Assembly: GCA_004009845.1 (NCBI GenBank)
Contig: RMBW01000010.1
Coordinates: 248,001-312,000, forward strand
DNA from: Davidsoniella eucalypti
Lineage: Eukaryota; Ascomycota; Sordariomycetes; Microascales; Ceratocystidaceae
DNA length: 64,000 nucleotides
Direction: 5' to 3'
The position numbers and the translations under genes were made by a program. How positions within the stretch are numbered: the stretch's first letter is position 1; the number at the start of each line of letters is the position of its first letter. Below, piece by piece: positions 1 through 11,698 of this stretch. The notes beneath the pieces were generated by a model. It was not told where the DNA came from and did not search any database. It saw only the letters and a list, made by a program, of their open reading frames with translations.

Positions 1-1276
1 ATCTCTTTGGAGAGGACGGGCTCGTAGACAACTTCGGTACTAGACAATCTCCTATCCTAGAGCAGCTGGTTACATCCAAAGCCCAGAGTCTCGGCCGTCC
101 TAAGTGAACTTCAGAACTCGATCGGGCTGCTATATCCGGACTTCTAAACACCCCTTTGCCGCCATTGAAGCGGCTGTGATATGCGGCTTATGCCCTCCGT
201 CACATAGTATTTGACCAGACAAAAGTCTGACGAGGCTGGTCCTTTGGCCATTCGGGCCTCTAATGTCCAGCGCCGCCTGTCGCTCCCGGCTAAAGTCTTT
301 CGCCACTGATCGATCCCAATTGGCTTGGTGTTATTCTCGACAACGTCCGTATCAGGCTACTAACACGGACTGGCGTGTCAGCACCAGAAAAGTCCATAAA
401 CCCTATCGTTTCTCCGAGCATCTCTGAGTGGTTGTCGAACGAACTAAACCCCATGTTTGGCTTCAATAAGACGGACAAACCCTGCGCGCCAGCTCTGAAC
501 AAGGGGCGTGCATCTAGTTAAATCTCACGATCTTTTTTGGCCTGCTCTTGTTCTTAGCCTGCGAATCTTCGTTCGTCCAGACAAAAAAAAGTAGCTGCAT
601 TTCAAAGTGTCTGCAGTGGCGACTCTTCCCAGCTATCGTGAACTGCCAATATATGCCAAAGATAATAATCAATAATCCACATGCACACACCCTCTGTAAC
701 GCACCTCCGCACACCCTCTTGATGCCTTGCCGTTTAGTGTTTCTCGTACCTTCAAAACTTTTTCCCCAGGAGGATCATCCAGATCAAATGCAAAACATTC
801 TGGGTCCATCAGCCTTAAATTCCGCTGGTTCACGATCGATCATCGTGGATGTGTTGATGCCCACAGTTATAGCTCCTTTTTTTTTGGAGGGGCCACGTCA
901 TAGATACATCACTATATTTGAAGAATATACCATACCGTCTTGGTGGTGCAAATATTGCGGGTTTTTTTATACAAACAATTATCCTATTGAAGAGAACATG
1001 TGCATCTCAGTAGACTCTGCGGAGATCTTATTGCTCATTACCAGAAATAAATAAGAAACAGAAAAAAGAAAACCCCAAGGACGCCTTCAACATCGATAGG
1101 CCATGGAAACAAACTCCAGGTTATATCTATATAACCAGCTGGTAAAATTAAATCAAATCACAACCCTGAAAAAAAAACACAGTTCCTAGCCCTAGTATCG
1201 ACCCAACCAGCCATGACCAACAAAAACACTGCATTGCCAGTAGCAATGCGTCCCATCTAGAGGTTCTGGCTTTTGC
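1..1276. other. Window edge and RSC9 3' flank, no supported gene
   Basis: The first 500 bases are richer in G+C than what follows. On the + strand a short reading frame enters from the window edge and closes with TGA at 111-113, then stays open for a further 24 codons or so. On the - strand 290-502 is open from an ATG. Neither product was recognised. This could be the end of a neighbouring gene or an eroded insertion. The stretch from about 1050 to 1276 is A-rich and probably holds the 3' untranslated region of RSC9. Confidence 0.4.
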
Positions 1277-4200
1277 TTACTCGTAGATGGCGTTAATCAA
1301 ATTTTCCATGTGCGGAGCCTGTAGTACAAATTGTTAGCAATTATCACGATACCCAGTATGCATAGAAGTGAAAACTTACCATTGCCCGATTATCAGTCAT
1401 GGTGCGGAAAAGATCGTTTATGGAACCGTGGAACAAAAGAGCCTTGCGGCTTCTGTCCTTATCTTCATGGTCAATCTCGTCCTTGACATTAAGTGCAATG
1501 TTCCGTAGCACCAAAACAGCACTGAGAGGAATACCAGCCGCCTGCATAGGCGCATTGGTATTGCGCTCATCTCGTGACATGGTAGTCTCGACGTGGTAGA
1601 CTAGGAATGTTTTGGGCGGAATAATCCAGTCACGCTTCGTCTTCTTCGTTGTACGAATGGGAAGCTGTGCAGGCGTTGCTGGTGCCGGAGCACCAGTTGT
1701 AGATGGTCCGACAACCTTTCCGTTGGGCCGCTCAGCAGTGCCCGGCGCTGGCGTAGAAGCAAAGGGTGCTGGGGACGGTGATGGCGCTGGCTTCTTTTCT
1801 TTCATCGTCGGTGTAGAAGGAGCCCAGAGACTTGACGCATGTGTACGGATGTGGTTGGTAAACTCGAAGAGCGTCATCTCCCGTTCTTCGCGGTTACGGC
1901 CACAGCCATACCAATAGCATGTGAACTTTCCAGTACGGTTGATGAGCTTTCCACCTGGTTGTTGCGTCTCGCGGATATGGTCAACCAACACGTGGTTCAC
2001 CATCTCGCGAATATCTGATTGGAAAGCATTGCATTTCGACTTTGCCTTGGTATTTTCGTCCGTCTTAACCCATGGGCATGCCCTGCAGGGCATCATATCA
2101 AGGCTGATGGGTTCGAAGCGAGGCCGAATACCGCTGATGATGAACTTCTGACCACCCTCGCCGTCGACTACCTGTGGCAAAGCAGACTTGTATGTCGTGG
2201 TGCAATTACGGATAAAGTCAGCTGGAGTTATCATGGTCTGGCCCTTTTCCTTCATACGGTTGTAGAAAGCATTTTGATATGCTTGCCACGCCGATAATTG
2301 CGTGATGTGCGAGCGTGTGTCTTCCTCGAAACAGCACTGGATCCAGCGATGCACACGTTCTGGCTCGTCGATAGCCATAAGGCCATCAAGCAATGTTGCC
2401 GGTAGAGTAGCAATAGAAGTTGGTGCTGGCAAAGACTTTTGTTCGTCAAGAGTAAGCTCATGACTTACACGCTTGGCTCCATATGATAATAGAGAGACAA
2501 GGTATGTAATTAGTTCGATTATAAAGCTGCCTTGTACAAGCTTCTCCACATTGGAGACTACTGCAGTGTACTGATACAAGAAATCAAGGCCAGCATCAAT
2601 CAACCCCTCATCACCGAGCAAAAGATATTGGTACACCCGCTCCAGGACATCTACTGGGACGTTGTCAAGCGTGTTTGCTGCCTCGAGGTTCATGCTAATA
2701 CGGCCTAATGCACGTAGAGAGGACAGGATGATTCCACGATCAGAAGAAGTCATGTGTGCTAGAAGACTAACGTAGAGAGGGTCGTTAGGGCTTAAGACCA
2801 CAAAAGGCGTCAACTGCTCTGCGATATCTAACGCCGCGTGCTTCAACTCAATGACTGACTCGAAATTTGGCAAGTTCAGAATGATACATAGAAGATCCTT
2901 TGCAGGCGCGAACTCTGACAAGTAATAGGCGTTTTCGGACAAAGTTACCATGTTGCGGATGGTCAGCACAGCTTCGTTAACCAGTGTGAGATCGTCGGCA
3001 AACTCGGCAGGTTGGACCTCGTCTTGAACATCTTTACGCTTCAACTTGGCGATACGCTCCAGGATATCAGTAGTTCCGTCAATGCCATCCAAAACTCCAA
3101 TATTAGAATTAGTCGAAGTATGGAACCAGCTAACCGTCCAGTCGACATCGTAGAAGAGAGATCCAACGTGAAGGGCCTTCTGGACTAGACCTTCCACTAA
3201 CCCGGGAAAGGACTCAAACTTGTACTTGTCGCCACGTTCGTACGAGATTTTGACGAGGTGATTCAGTGCATAAGTTTGCTCCTCCTTGATTCCCGACCTC
3301 AATGCGTAGAGACAACGTAGGTAAATATTGGGGCCTTCGAAGTTTCCTTTAAAGAAATATACAGTTAGTTGATGTACAAACATACGATTAGTTTGTTTAT
3401 CACTTACTACCAGGTTGAAATGGTGGCCTAGGACCACCCGCTGCCGCTAGCTTTTCTGCTTGCCGTCTACGCACGAACTCGGGATGATTGTTTCCCGGCG
3501 TATCAACGGGCTTAACATTGATAGTCAGCGTAATTTTGGGATCATACGGCTCCGTCAAGGCATTGACAAGATCAAGCTTCTCGTTATAGATGCCGTTGTT
3601 GTGTGGGATCTGGGGCTGTTGCATCATTTGCGGCGGCTGGCTGTGCATGGGATGGCCATGATGCGCTTGGGGGTGATTGGGCGGCAGGCCACCATGTCCA
3701 GTGGCTGAATGCTGGCGCGGGACCGTTCTAGGTTGTCTCGTCGGACCAGTATCGGGCTGGAATAGGACCCTCGGCGCCGGCGTCTCACGCAATCCCCGCG
3801 ATGCTCGACCAGAAACCGGCGTGTTAACGGAGTTGGCGCGGGCGGGGGTGTTGGCGTTGTTGTCCATGGCTGGCTCAAAGCCCATGGCGCTTTCGCGCTT
3901 GTACCCACGATAGTTTTCCCTCGTTCTCGTCAGAAGCCCGGCACCCTTAGCGGTAACATCTTCCAGGATATCCTTCGGAGGTGGCTCTTGGTTGTGTACA
4001 AACTTGATCTCATAGGCAGCCAAGTTTTTGTAGAACTTTTCCTTGAGCGCAAAGGCAGTGGAGGCTTCATTGGTCGAGATTATGCCGAGCTCATTGGCAA
4101 TTCTACGCCATGCAAGCTTCTCGTCGGAAATTTTGTCGTAGCCTCCATTCGCTACTACGTGGTTGAAGACCTTGAAGAGATCTAGATGGATGTTGCCGAC

Positions 4201-4323
4201 TCTGGGCTCAGCATCAAAATTTGTGCCGCGTTCATTGTGATATGCTTGAACTCGGGAGATGAAATCAGTGTATTCTGGCGTACGGTCGATTTTGTGAAGC
4301 TCGACCTCACCCGTGGACGCCAT
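1277..4323 (-). CDS. RSC9: Chromatin-remodelling subunit Rsc9 (ARID domain)
   Basis: Subunit of the RSC/SWI-SNF-type chromatin remodeller (relative of animal ARID2/BAF200), acting in the nucleus on nucleosomes at promoters. Exons read 4323-3408, 3346-1380 and 1318-1277, giving 974 residues; both introns (61 nt each) have GTAAGT donors and a CTAAC-type branch or TACTACAG acceptor and keep frame. The ARID fold lies at about residues 10-100 (core VFNHVVANGGYDKI). A disordered Pro/Gln/His-rich stretch follows at about 160-250, then a helical middle. A C2H2-like zinc region with C-x2-C (CRAC) and CYWYGCG...HIRTH lies near residues 750-850. The last exon codes only 13 residues. The start is the first ATG of the frame with a CCAAT box 185 bp upstream. 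It is divergent from the Rec114-like gene. Identification rests on ARID plus overall layout. Confidence 0.9.
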
Positions 4324-5140
4324 TTTGGTAGCTTGGGTGTCGCAAAACCTGTTGATGTGCGAATCGGGGTCGAAGCTTGTTCTAGTTGGGTAAAGAGAGA
4401 AGCTCTAGGCAAAATTATGATATGAGCACCAAAAAACACTAGGAGATGAAATCGGGCAGCCGATCGGAGTAGAATTAGAGTAGCAATAGTAGATGATGGA
4501 TCTCTCTATTGGAGTTGTACTTTGGCTTAATTGCCGGGAATCTCGTAGCTGTTACTGTCGCGTTCCTGTTCCTGATAGAAAGGCTGGCTAGGAAAACGCG
4601 AATAAGCAAGGGAAGGCTGATTCTTTGCGCCATCCAATGAAAAATGCCATTGGCAAGTTTTGGACCCACAATTGCCTTATATGCTTATCGTCACCACTGC
4701 ATCTCGGTTTATCTTCACGTGACCCTAATTTCTCTCACTTTGAGCTTACAATAAAGGCAACAACACTGAAGGGGACGTACCATCTTCATGATCACCGTGC
4801 ATGCGTTAATTGCTGCATCAACTCTGGTTTGTTCTAGTGCGGTTTTCACAGATTAGTGGAGTGATGGACCATTTTCCCCTTTTCCACTTAGACATGAACA
4901 AAACATCAAATGAGCACAGCACATAACAAAAGCTAATAGTATCAAAACTATGAAATGATGATTCAACTCAATCATCGCCATCATTGCTAATGGTAGTTTC
5001 CTTATGAGTAGCAAAGCAGTAGCCGCAGTAATAACATCACTACTGATCCACACCAAAAAGTTGTCATGCCCATTTGAAATAGCCCTTCTTAGACAACAAT
5101 ACAAACGTTATCATCAAACTATCAAATCAATACTATTTCT
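4324..5140. promoter_or_regulatory. Divergent promoter of RSC9 and the Rec114-like gene
   Basis: This 817 bp spacer separates two start codons pointing away from each other. It holds two CCAAT motifs: ATTGG at 4508-4512 (CCAAT on the RSC9 strand, about 185 bp before its ATG) and CCAAT at 4634-4638 on the + strand. Such motifs bind the HAP/CBF complex in fungi; that they do so here is inference. No other gene is supported; several short frames are at chance level. Confidence 0.45.
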
Positions 5141-7043
5141 ATGTCGACCATCTTGACCACACCATACTCGACACTCGCACTAGCCCGCGCAGTTACCGCC
5201 GATCATGACCCTCGCACCAAACAAACAGGCCGCAAAAATGCATTCGGCCTCAATGTATCATTGGCGTTCTGTGTTGAATCGGCCAACAGCACATCTGGTG
5301 GAACGCACTTTACATCTGTCATAATGGCATTGCACTCTGGTATAGAGCAGGTTGTAAGTGACGTCACATGCTAGGGACATGCCCTTGCTCAGTCCACCCA
5401 TCTAACACATCTCAATTCAGGACAAGGTTGATCTATGTTCACTACACATGAACCAAGAACGACGTCGGTATGAGTTTCAGTGTCAATATCCTCGTATGGT
5501 ATTGAAGTATGAAGATGGCTCATTTTCCATGGTAAGTCCGATATAGCTTGCAAAAAGGTCGTGATTCATTACAACCAGCTAATATATCCAGAACATTCGC
5601 ATTGTCTCTCTAGAATTTAGGTCAGAATCGGATTTTGATCAAGTCATCCGGCTCTTAAACGACCTTAACTTGAGATTCAAGCCATTCATCGCTACAAAGG
5701 GCATCAATATCGCCAGAGGATCAACCGCCTCGCCATTTACTACCAATACCAATACGCCAGCATCTCACGCCTTGGCACTTCGTACCAACCATACAGTATC
5801 GCCTGTCCCATCAGCTTTCAATTTTGGATCGCATGTTTCCAATTCTGGCAATGGTTCACAAAATTACTCCCCCATGGCTCTTGACCAGCAGGTATTCAGA
5901 CAGTGCAACACAAATGATACGTTTGAAAGGCCTAACAGCCGTACGGCTTTCGATGACAACTCTGGCCTTAACAATACTGATAACTTCAATAACGACGTCA
6001 GTAGTGTATTAACGCCGACGCCTTTTTCTAGAACTGGCTTTGTTGGAAGCCTGAACAACGACGATACTTCAAATATCACGATTCATTCTGAGCCGCAACT
6101 TCCATCGTCAAACCAAAACCCCATGTCACGGCCTCATTCGTTTCAAACTTTGCACCAAGACACTTTTCAACAAAACAATACTGCAACTCACTATATCACA
6201 CAATCAACGCCAGCCATTCAAAGGAGTGACTTTTTTCCATCATCCGCTACTCAGGATAATTCAAGTACCTTCATTAGATCAGAGCCATGCGTTCCAGCAT
6301 ATACGCCATGCCCGAAGCCTAATCATAGTGTCATTGACGATATGCTACCCCCACCTCGGAAACTTCCCTTTGAAATGGCGAATTCCAAAAAGCAAGTCGG
6401 TTCTACGGCTAGTCCTAGTGATAATAATGACAATCACTCTGCAACAGCATCCGGGGTTTCGGACCCAGGACCAGAGATGCAGGAGATTAATCGCACTTCG
6501 ATGTGTCTCGCCAAGGATTCCACTAAAGGTCGCAAAAGTCCGGCTAAAAAAGTCATATCTAAGTCTTCTCCGTCCAAACGCAAGACAACTGTGAAAAAGA
6601 ACGGGTCGACTAAGGCACCATTAAAGACACCTCCAAACAAAAAGGCGAAGGTAGTTTCACCCATTACGCCTCGAGCATTGACTAAGGGCAAAAAGACCAC
6701 TTCGCAAAAATCGGTATCAAAGAAAAAAGAACCCGTGTCGGAGACTTATCAATCGAATACCAAGCCTGGGGGTAGTAGCGGTTCCAAGAAGTCTACTGCA
6801 GCTACTAAAACTTTATCAAAAGTCTGTCAATCTGGCGGCACTGAACTCCCTCAGCAATGCCAGACTACCGAGGGGGCGGTTTGTTCTAACAATGAGGAAT
6901 CATCGAATGGGTCTACTCCTCATGTGCCTCAAGACCGATCAACGGATCTACTACGAAAAGTACTGACAAACATGATGGTACAGCCAGGAATCGTGCTTTC
7001 TGCCATCGAAAAGGATGCACCGTGGTTATTAGGTAACGAGTAG
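5141..7043 (+). CDS. REC114: Rec114/Rec7-like meiotic recombination protein (candidate)
   Basis: Three exons, 5141-5353, 5421-5531 and 5592-7043, give 591 residues; both introns (67 and 60 nt) have GTAAGT donors and keep phase 0. Residues 1 to about 150 look like a compact beta-rich domain ending in a helix (EFRSESDFDQVIRLLNDLNL), the layout of the PH-like domain of Rec114. The middle (about 150-560) is Ser/Asn/Thr/Lys-rich and probably disordered, with a basic stretch around residues 390-480. A short terminal helix (LLRKVLTNMMVQPG...) fits the Mei4-binding tail of the family. Rec114 proteins act in chromatin-bound condensates that promote Spo11 double-strand breaks in meiosis. The assignment is by architecture, not by diagnostic residues; it could be another fast-evolving nuclear protein. 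Confidence 0.5.
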
Positions 7044-7115
7044 AGTATAATTCAAATAAATATTTCTATATAACCACTGTGATTCTCATATTACAATATG
7101 TTGCCTCCTAACATC

Positions 7116-7801
7116 TCAAGCATTGGGGTTCTCGGTAAAGCGCAAGCTGATACTATTAACGCAATGCCTCTCGTTCGTCGTGGTGTCGTAATTCTCGCCC
7201 TTGAACACATGGCCCAAATGGCCTCCACATTTGGCACACACAATCTCTGTCCGCCTCTGGTCATGACTACGGTCCTCGTGTCTTATGACAGCTCCAGGAA
7301 TAGAGTCGAAGTACGCAGGCCAGCCACAACCACTGTTAAACTTATGGCTTGCTTTGTACAACGGAGCTTTACATCCAACGCAACTATAGATGCCTTTCTC
7401 GGGAAAGTGCAAGTTGTATTCTCCTGTGTAGCTAGGTTCAGTACCCTTCATACGGAGGACACGAAACTGCTCTGTTGAAGGGGGGAAGGGCCATGGTAGT
7501 TAGCATTTATTTGTTCCGTCGTTTCATCAATAAGTGATTGTTCAAGGTTGAGCTTACCTGCAGTCAGAACGGCGCGCCAATCCTCCTCGGTGCGTTTATC
7601 GGGGTACGGCATGGCGGAAGCAGGAGACGATGAAAAGTAAGCACGTAGCGCCGAAAGCATGTATGGGGGTTGATAAGTATTCTGAACTGTAAATATTCTA
7701 GCAGCTGCGGGAAAATGTAAATCCTTGAATTTCGGAACCGCTCTGTTGTTGATTAAACTCGATGCGAGAATTGGGAGCTTTGAGACGTAGCGACTCGACA
7801 T
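7116..7801 (-). CDS. Peptide-methionine (R)-S-oxide reductase MsrB
   Basis: Reduces methionine-R-sulfoxide in proteins using thioredoxin. Exons 7801-7558 and 7471-7116 (intron 86 nt, GTAAGC...CAACAG) join as ...TAEQFRVLRMKGTEPSYTG, the hallmark start of the MsrB fold, giving 199 residues. Two zinc-binding CxxC pairs are visible (SCVGC and CAKCGG), together with GCGWPAYF, GHLGHVF and the catalytic-cysteine motif ERHCVNSISLRF. Residues 1 to about 75 precede the domain and are rich in Arg, Ser and Ala with few acids, like a mitochondrial presequence. An internal ATG (MLSALRAYFSSSP, about residue 48) could start a second form. It is convergent with the Rec114-like gene (72 bp between stops). Length and motifs leave little doubt about family; localisation is inference. 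Confidence 0.93.
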
Positions 7802-9497
7802 ATATACAGTTGTCTAGAGATATGGTTCGTATTGGTTAAGTATCAATCTACAACATATGACTTTGAATAAAATCATGGAAATATCGCCTGTAGAGTGCGG
7901 GGTTTTGATTTTTGGAGGGGTTAAAAAGTGTTTGACATTTTCTTATTGTTTTTGTAGTTTTTATGGTTTTGACTTAGTAATAAATTAGAATGATCAAACA
8001 AGGTTTCTCTTAAGGCGCGGGATAATTGATGCCGCACAGCCACTTCGGGATTACTCATCGCTAAGCAAGGAAATAGCTTATAGTTGCTGAACTAATCTCA
8101 CCTCTTGTGCTCGAGTAGAGTGTTTGCTTATCATAATAATCACGTCACAACGTAGTCTGTAAGACGATGATGATGATGATGATTTTATTTATCGTCTAGA
8201 GATTCATCTAAGAGCTCCTTTTCAACTCCGGATATCAACCCGATTTTCCTGTATTCCTAGTGCCCGGGTCTGCTCAGTTTTCCCCGGCCTCCGTGCCTTC
8301 CACGAGGGAACACGTGTACAACTTCCGCCCGTATCCTTGGATACCTTCATAACTTCCAAACCCTCTACGAACTATTCCCACATCAAACCAAGCCCTAAGT
8401 GAAGCCACCATCCGCGGCATCAGGTGACCACACCATCCAGCGCGCCCCTGAGCTGGTGATAAAGAGTCGTAGTTTATAAAACGTTGATATCTTTTTTTCT
8501 ACACAAAAGCTTCAACCTTGTATTCCACACAACGACTAGGGTTATATATACTACATAGGGTTAAACAAGCTACTCAGAACTATGAATACATTGCTAAGCT
8601 CTCAAACTCTTCGTATAAACTTTAAGATGAGAATATCGGTAATTAATTGTCTGTTTCTTGTAACTATGCTACATACTATCTAATTTAATGGTCTCCTCAC
8701 TTAACACATCATGATAGAAACGATGTGTCATCTATCATATATCGACTGTCAAACTTTGATAGAGGTCGTACGCTTATAGTACCTATCGGATATATAATCA
8801 CCAACGACATGGCGCTTTTTACATATTAAAGTGAATGCGTAAGTACTTATGTAGTTTAGAGTTAGTATTTTCTTCGACGAGCTATTTCTACTAACATAGA
8901 TTGATACTTGTTCCACGTGCACGACCAAAAAAGGAGGAAAGCGTGGCCGTACCATGGTTCTGATGATGCTTGCTTCATCTACACAGTTTAGACATGGGGT
9001 GGAAGATGGGAGGAGAAGAATGGGAAAGGGGAAGGGAGAGAGGGGGGGGGTATGGACACAAGATCCCATGGTTTACAATGGACGTCAATCGAAAATGGCG
9101 TTTGACAACTAGATCGGCAAGCTTGTCTCAGATCACCGTCCAGGTTCTTGTCCAAGAAGAAATAAATGAAAAAAAAAACCTCTCTTATATATCAGCATTT
9201 TTTTTTGAGTGTTACTTTTATTCACTAATCTCAAGATGTACAAGCATCACAGGTTGACAAGCGAGACATTGACTATGTAGTTGTACGACTGTTCCTCATA
9301 CTAAAGCCAGCCACAGGAAATATGAGTATAGCGGACAATTACTAAGAGACAAGTGATCGATATCAAACCTAGAGATGCAAGTGTGGAATTCTCATATAAG
9401 AAGCCAAAATTGCCTTAGAATGATGTCTCCATGTTCTACGCTTTAACCTTTTGAACAAAACGCAGTTTGGCCATCTTATTCATTTTCGACTCAAAAC
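7802..9497. other. Intergenic, with microsatellite and GC-richer island
   Basis: No gene is supported. Contents: a (GAT)6 microsatellite at 8166-8183; a GC-richer island at about 8205-8460 with a 45-codon open frame ending near 8352 that I do not recognise; AT-rich sequence from 8490 to 8900; and a purine/G-rich tract at about 8995-9055 ending in a run of nine G. The island stands out from its AT-rich surroundings and may be the residue of an old insertion. Confidence 0.4.
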
Positions 9498-10190
9498 ATG
9501 TCAATGAAATCTCGACGATGCCGTCTTAGAACTCGCGAGAAACTTGATCATATGTATCGAGATTTCGACAACGAAAACATCCTCCTAATCGAACTCGACA
9601 CCCATCTTCCTCAACTAATACGAGGCGTCTGTTATCCAAATGTATTATCATCCGTTTGTTATAGCTGACCCGTGTTGCGTTTGCTAACACAACAGACGCT
9701 GTAGGTGCATATATATCTCGTTCCTGATGGTATGATGGCTAGAGCACGCTCTATTGCGATGTCACATGATCTACACCCGTCGGCTGAAATCAAGCTGACA
9801 GCAAAACCACCTTTTGACCCTACTCATGTGGATTCTGTCTTGCAGTATGATACAAATCGCTTGGAAGTACCGCACCTAGAAGTTGGAAGACTGTTCTTTG
9901 TGCCACTGTCATTGACGGGCCTTTTGGATTTCTCCATTTTGACAGCAAGGCCTATACTAGACAACACCGCCCATGTATGCCCAATCATGTATGTGCCACT
10001 GAACGTGGCAAGGTCGGCCTTGTTCAAGATTGCATTCCGTATTGCCAGGCACCAAAGGAAAAAAATGACAAACGACTACGCAGAACTATTCTACAAATGT
10101 TTCATTATGACCATGCTGTACAGTGTTCTACCATATGATATGTTGCCAAGGCAGATCGCCAAGAAACCACGAGGAAGACCTGGATTATGA
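9498..10190 (+). CDS. Unrecognised 209-residue protein, AT-hook-like tail
   Basis: Predicted exons 9498-9641 and 9705-10190. The 63 nt intron has a GTATTA donor, a clear TGCTAAC branch site at about 9681 and a TAG acceptor 18 nt beyond it; the earlier CAG is too close to the branch and would run into a stop. Joining keeps phase 0. The product starts Arg-rich (MSMKSRRCRLRTREKLD), has mixed hydrophobic segments in the middle, and ends KKPRGRPGL, whose RGRP core resembles an AT-hook for minor-groove DNA contact. I recognise no domain. It sits 95 bp from the convergent GLO1 stop, a spacing typical of real gene ends in this window. An open frame of 160 codons can arise by chance at this base composition, so the gene call rests mainly on the splice signals. 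Confidence 0.45.
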
Positions 10191-10285
10191 TAGTAGTGGC
10201 ATTTCTATATTGACATATGGTTGGTAGCATATGGGCAGATATTTGTTATATGCCGCATGATAGACAGGCCTGATCTATCGACAGG

Positions 10286-11698
10286 CTAGAAGTTTTCTGT
10301 GCCAGAAAAGCGTTCATTTTGGACAACCTCAACCCAATAGTTGTCGGGGTCCAACAAGAAGGCGACGTTCTTCATACGACCATCAGTCAAGCGCTTCTTC
10401 CAGTTGCAGTTTAGACCCTCAAATCTAGCACAGGCAGCATCAATGTTGTCAACCGAGATACCTACAAGTAGGAAAGTTAATAAGCGTTAAATAAAAGTAC
10501 ATACTATGATACTTACAAAGATGACCAAAGCCCTGAGGTTGGTCATTGCCATTGTGATAAGAAAATGTCTCGTCCTTTTCAGTACCGTAGTTCCAAGTTA
10601 GCTCGAGGATACCCTCGCGGCCGCTAGTTGAACCATCGGTAGCAAGAGGTTGAGTATCAGTATATCCAAGGAAGTAGAGATTGAATCCCGAGTTAGGGGA
10701 TTCATGAGTACGTAATAGAGTCATGCCCAAGATATCCTGGTACCACTTCAGAGATTTCTGAGCATCCTTGACACGGATCATAGTGTGATTCTGGTGAAAT
10801 AGAACGATTAGCCGAGATCAAGATAATAGGTTGATACATGGAATTGCCCACCATGCGGTAAGTATTAGTGTCGGTAGTTGTCAAAGCCTCAGTCGCTTCA
10901 AGGGGACTCTGACCGATGATCTCGACCCAGTAGCCGTCAGGGTCTAGCGCAAATGCAATATGCTTCATACGACCATCGGTGAGCATCTTTTTAAATTGGT
11001 AGCCAGCATCCTCTAAGCGTTGGCAGGCAGCCTGTATATTGTCTACACTGATGCAGGTGTGACCGAAGCCTCGGTGAGGCTCGGTGTTACCGTTGTTGAT
11101 CTGATACTCGGGATCGGTCTCAGTGCCGTAGTTATGAGTGAGTTCAATGAGACCCTCGCGGTCGAACACGCAATTTCCGTGAGAAAGAGAGCCAGGGCTG
11201 TCGTAGCCGAGGAAGTATAGGTCAAACTTGGCTTCAGGAAACTTCAGGGTCTTGACGACCTTCATACCCAGAAACTCGTAAAATTCAACTAGAATTCCTG
11301 TTAGAGCGATATTGGATAGGCAATGATAAGCTTTATCGGAGTTGACATACCGGACTCTTTAGGGTCCTTTACTCGAATCCTGAATATCCAACCAACATGT
11401 TAGTAATCAGGTCCGTCATAGTGATATAGCCAAAGGAAGCAGCTTACATCGTGTGATTGAGCTTGTAGTTCTTGACATCAGTAGTAGTCGACATGGTTGC
11501 GAGAGTCTTTTGCTGTAGAGTCTGGTAAGGGCGATAGGGCGAGATATGGAAAACCGGGCGACAAGTAGTACTATAGTTAGCTGTACAAACAGTCGAAAAC
11601 GGAATTAGGAGACGACGAGAGACACGAGAGATGGCAGCGGTAGCGCCAATGAAGCTATTTTGGAGAGCTGGAGCTAGGCATAGAGTAGCATGAACCAT
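10286..11698 (-). CDS. GLO1: Glyoxalase I (lactoylglutathione lyase), two-domain
   Basis: Converts the methylglyoxal-glutathione hemithioacetal to S-lactoylglutathione. Five exons: 11698-11448, 11379-11351 (29 nt), 11288-10852, 10790-10517 and 10461-10286, giving 388 residues. Two vicinal-oxygen-chelate repeats are obvious: each begins NHTMIRVKD and ends GRMKxxAFxLDPDxYWVE, about residues 80-215 and 240-380, as in the monomeric yeast enzyme (326 residues). Exon 3 starts after a TAG acceptor; using the CAG nine bases earlier would add three residues inside a conserved strand. The donor of intron 3 is GTGGGC, weaker than the others. The first ATG adds about 68 residues, Arg/Ser/Ala-rich and acid-free, like a mitochondrial presequence; a second ATG at 11494 (MSTTTDVKNYKLNHTM) gives the usual cytosolic length. 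Both forms may be made. Confidence 0.93.

Noticed and set aside
548..1054. 168-codon frame near the left edge
   Set aside because: Begins without ATG, has odd composition (TTTTTTTT-coded runs), and lies in probable 3' flank of RSC9.
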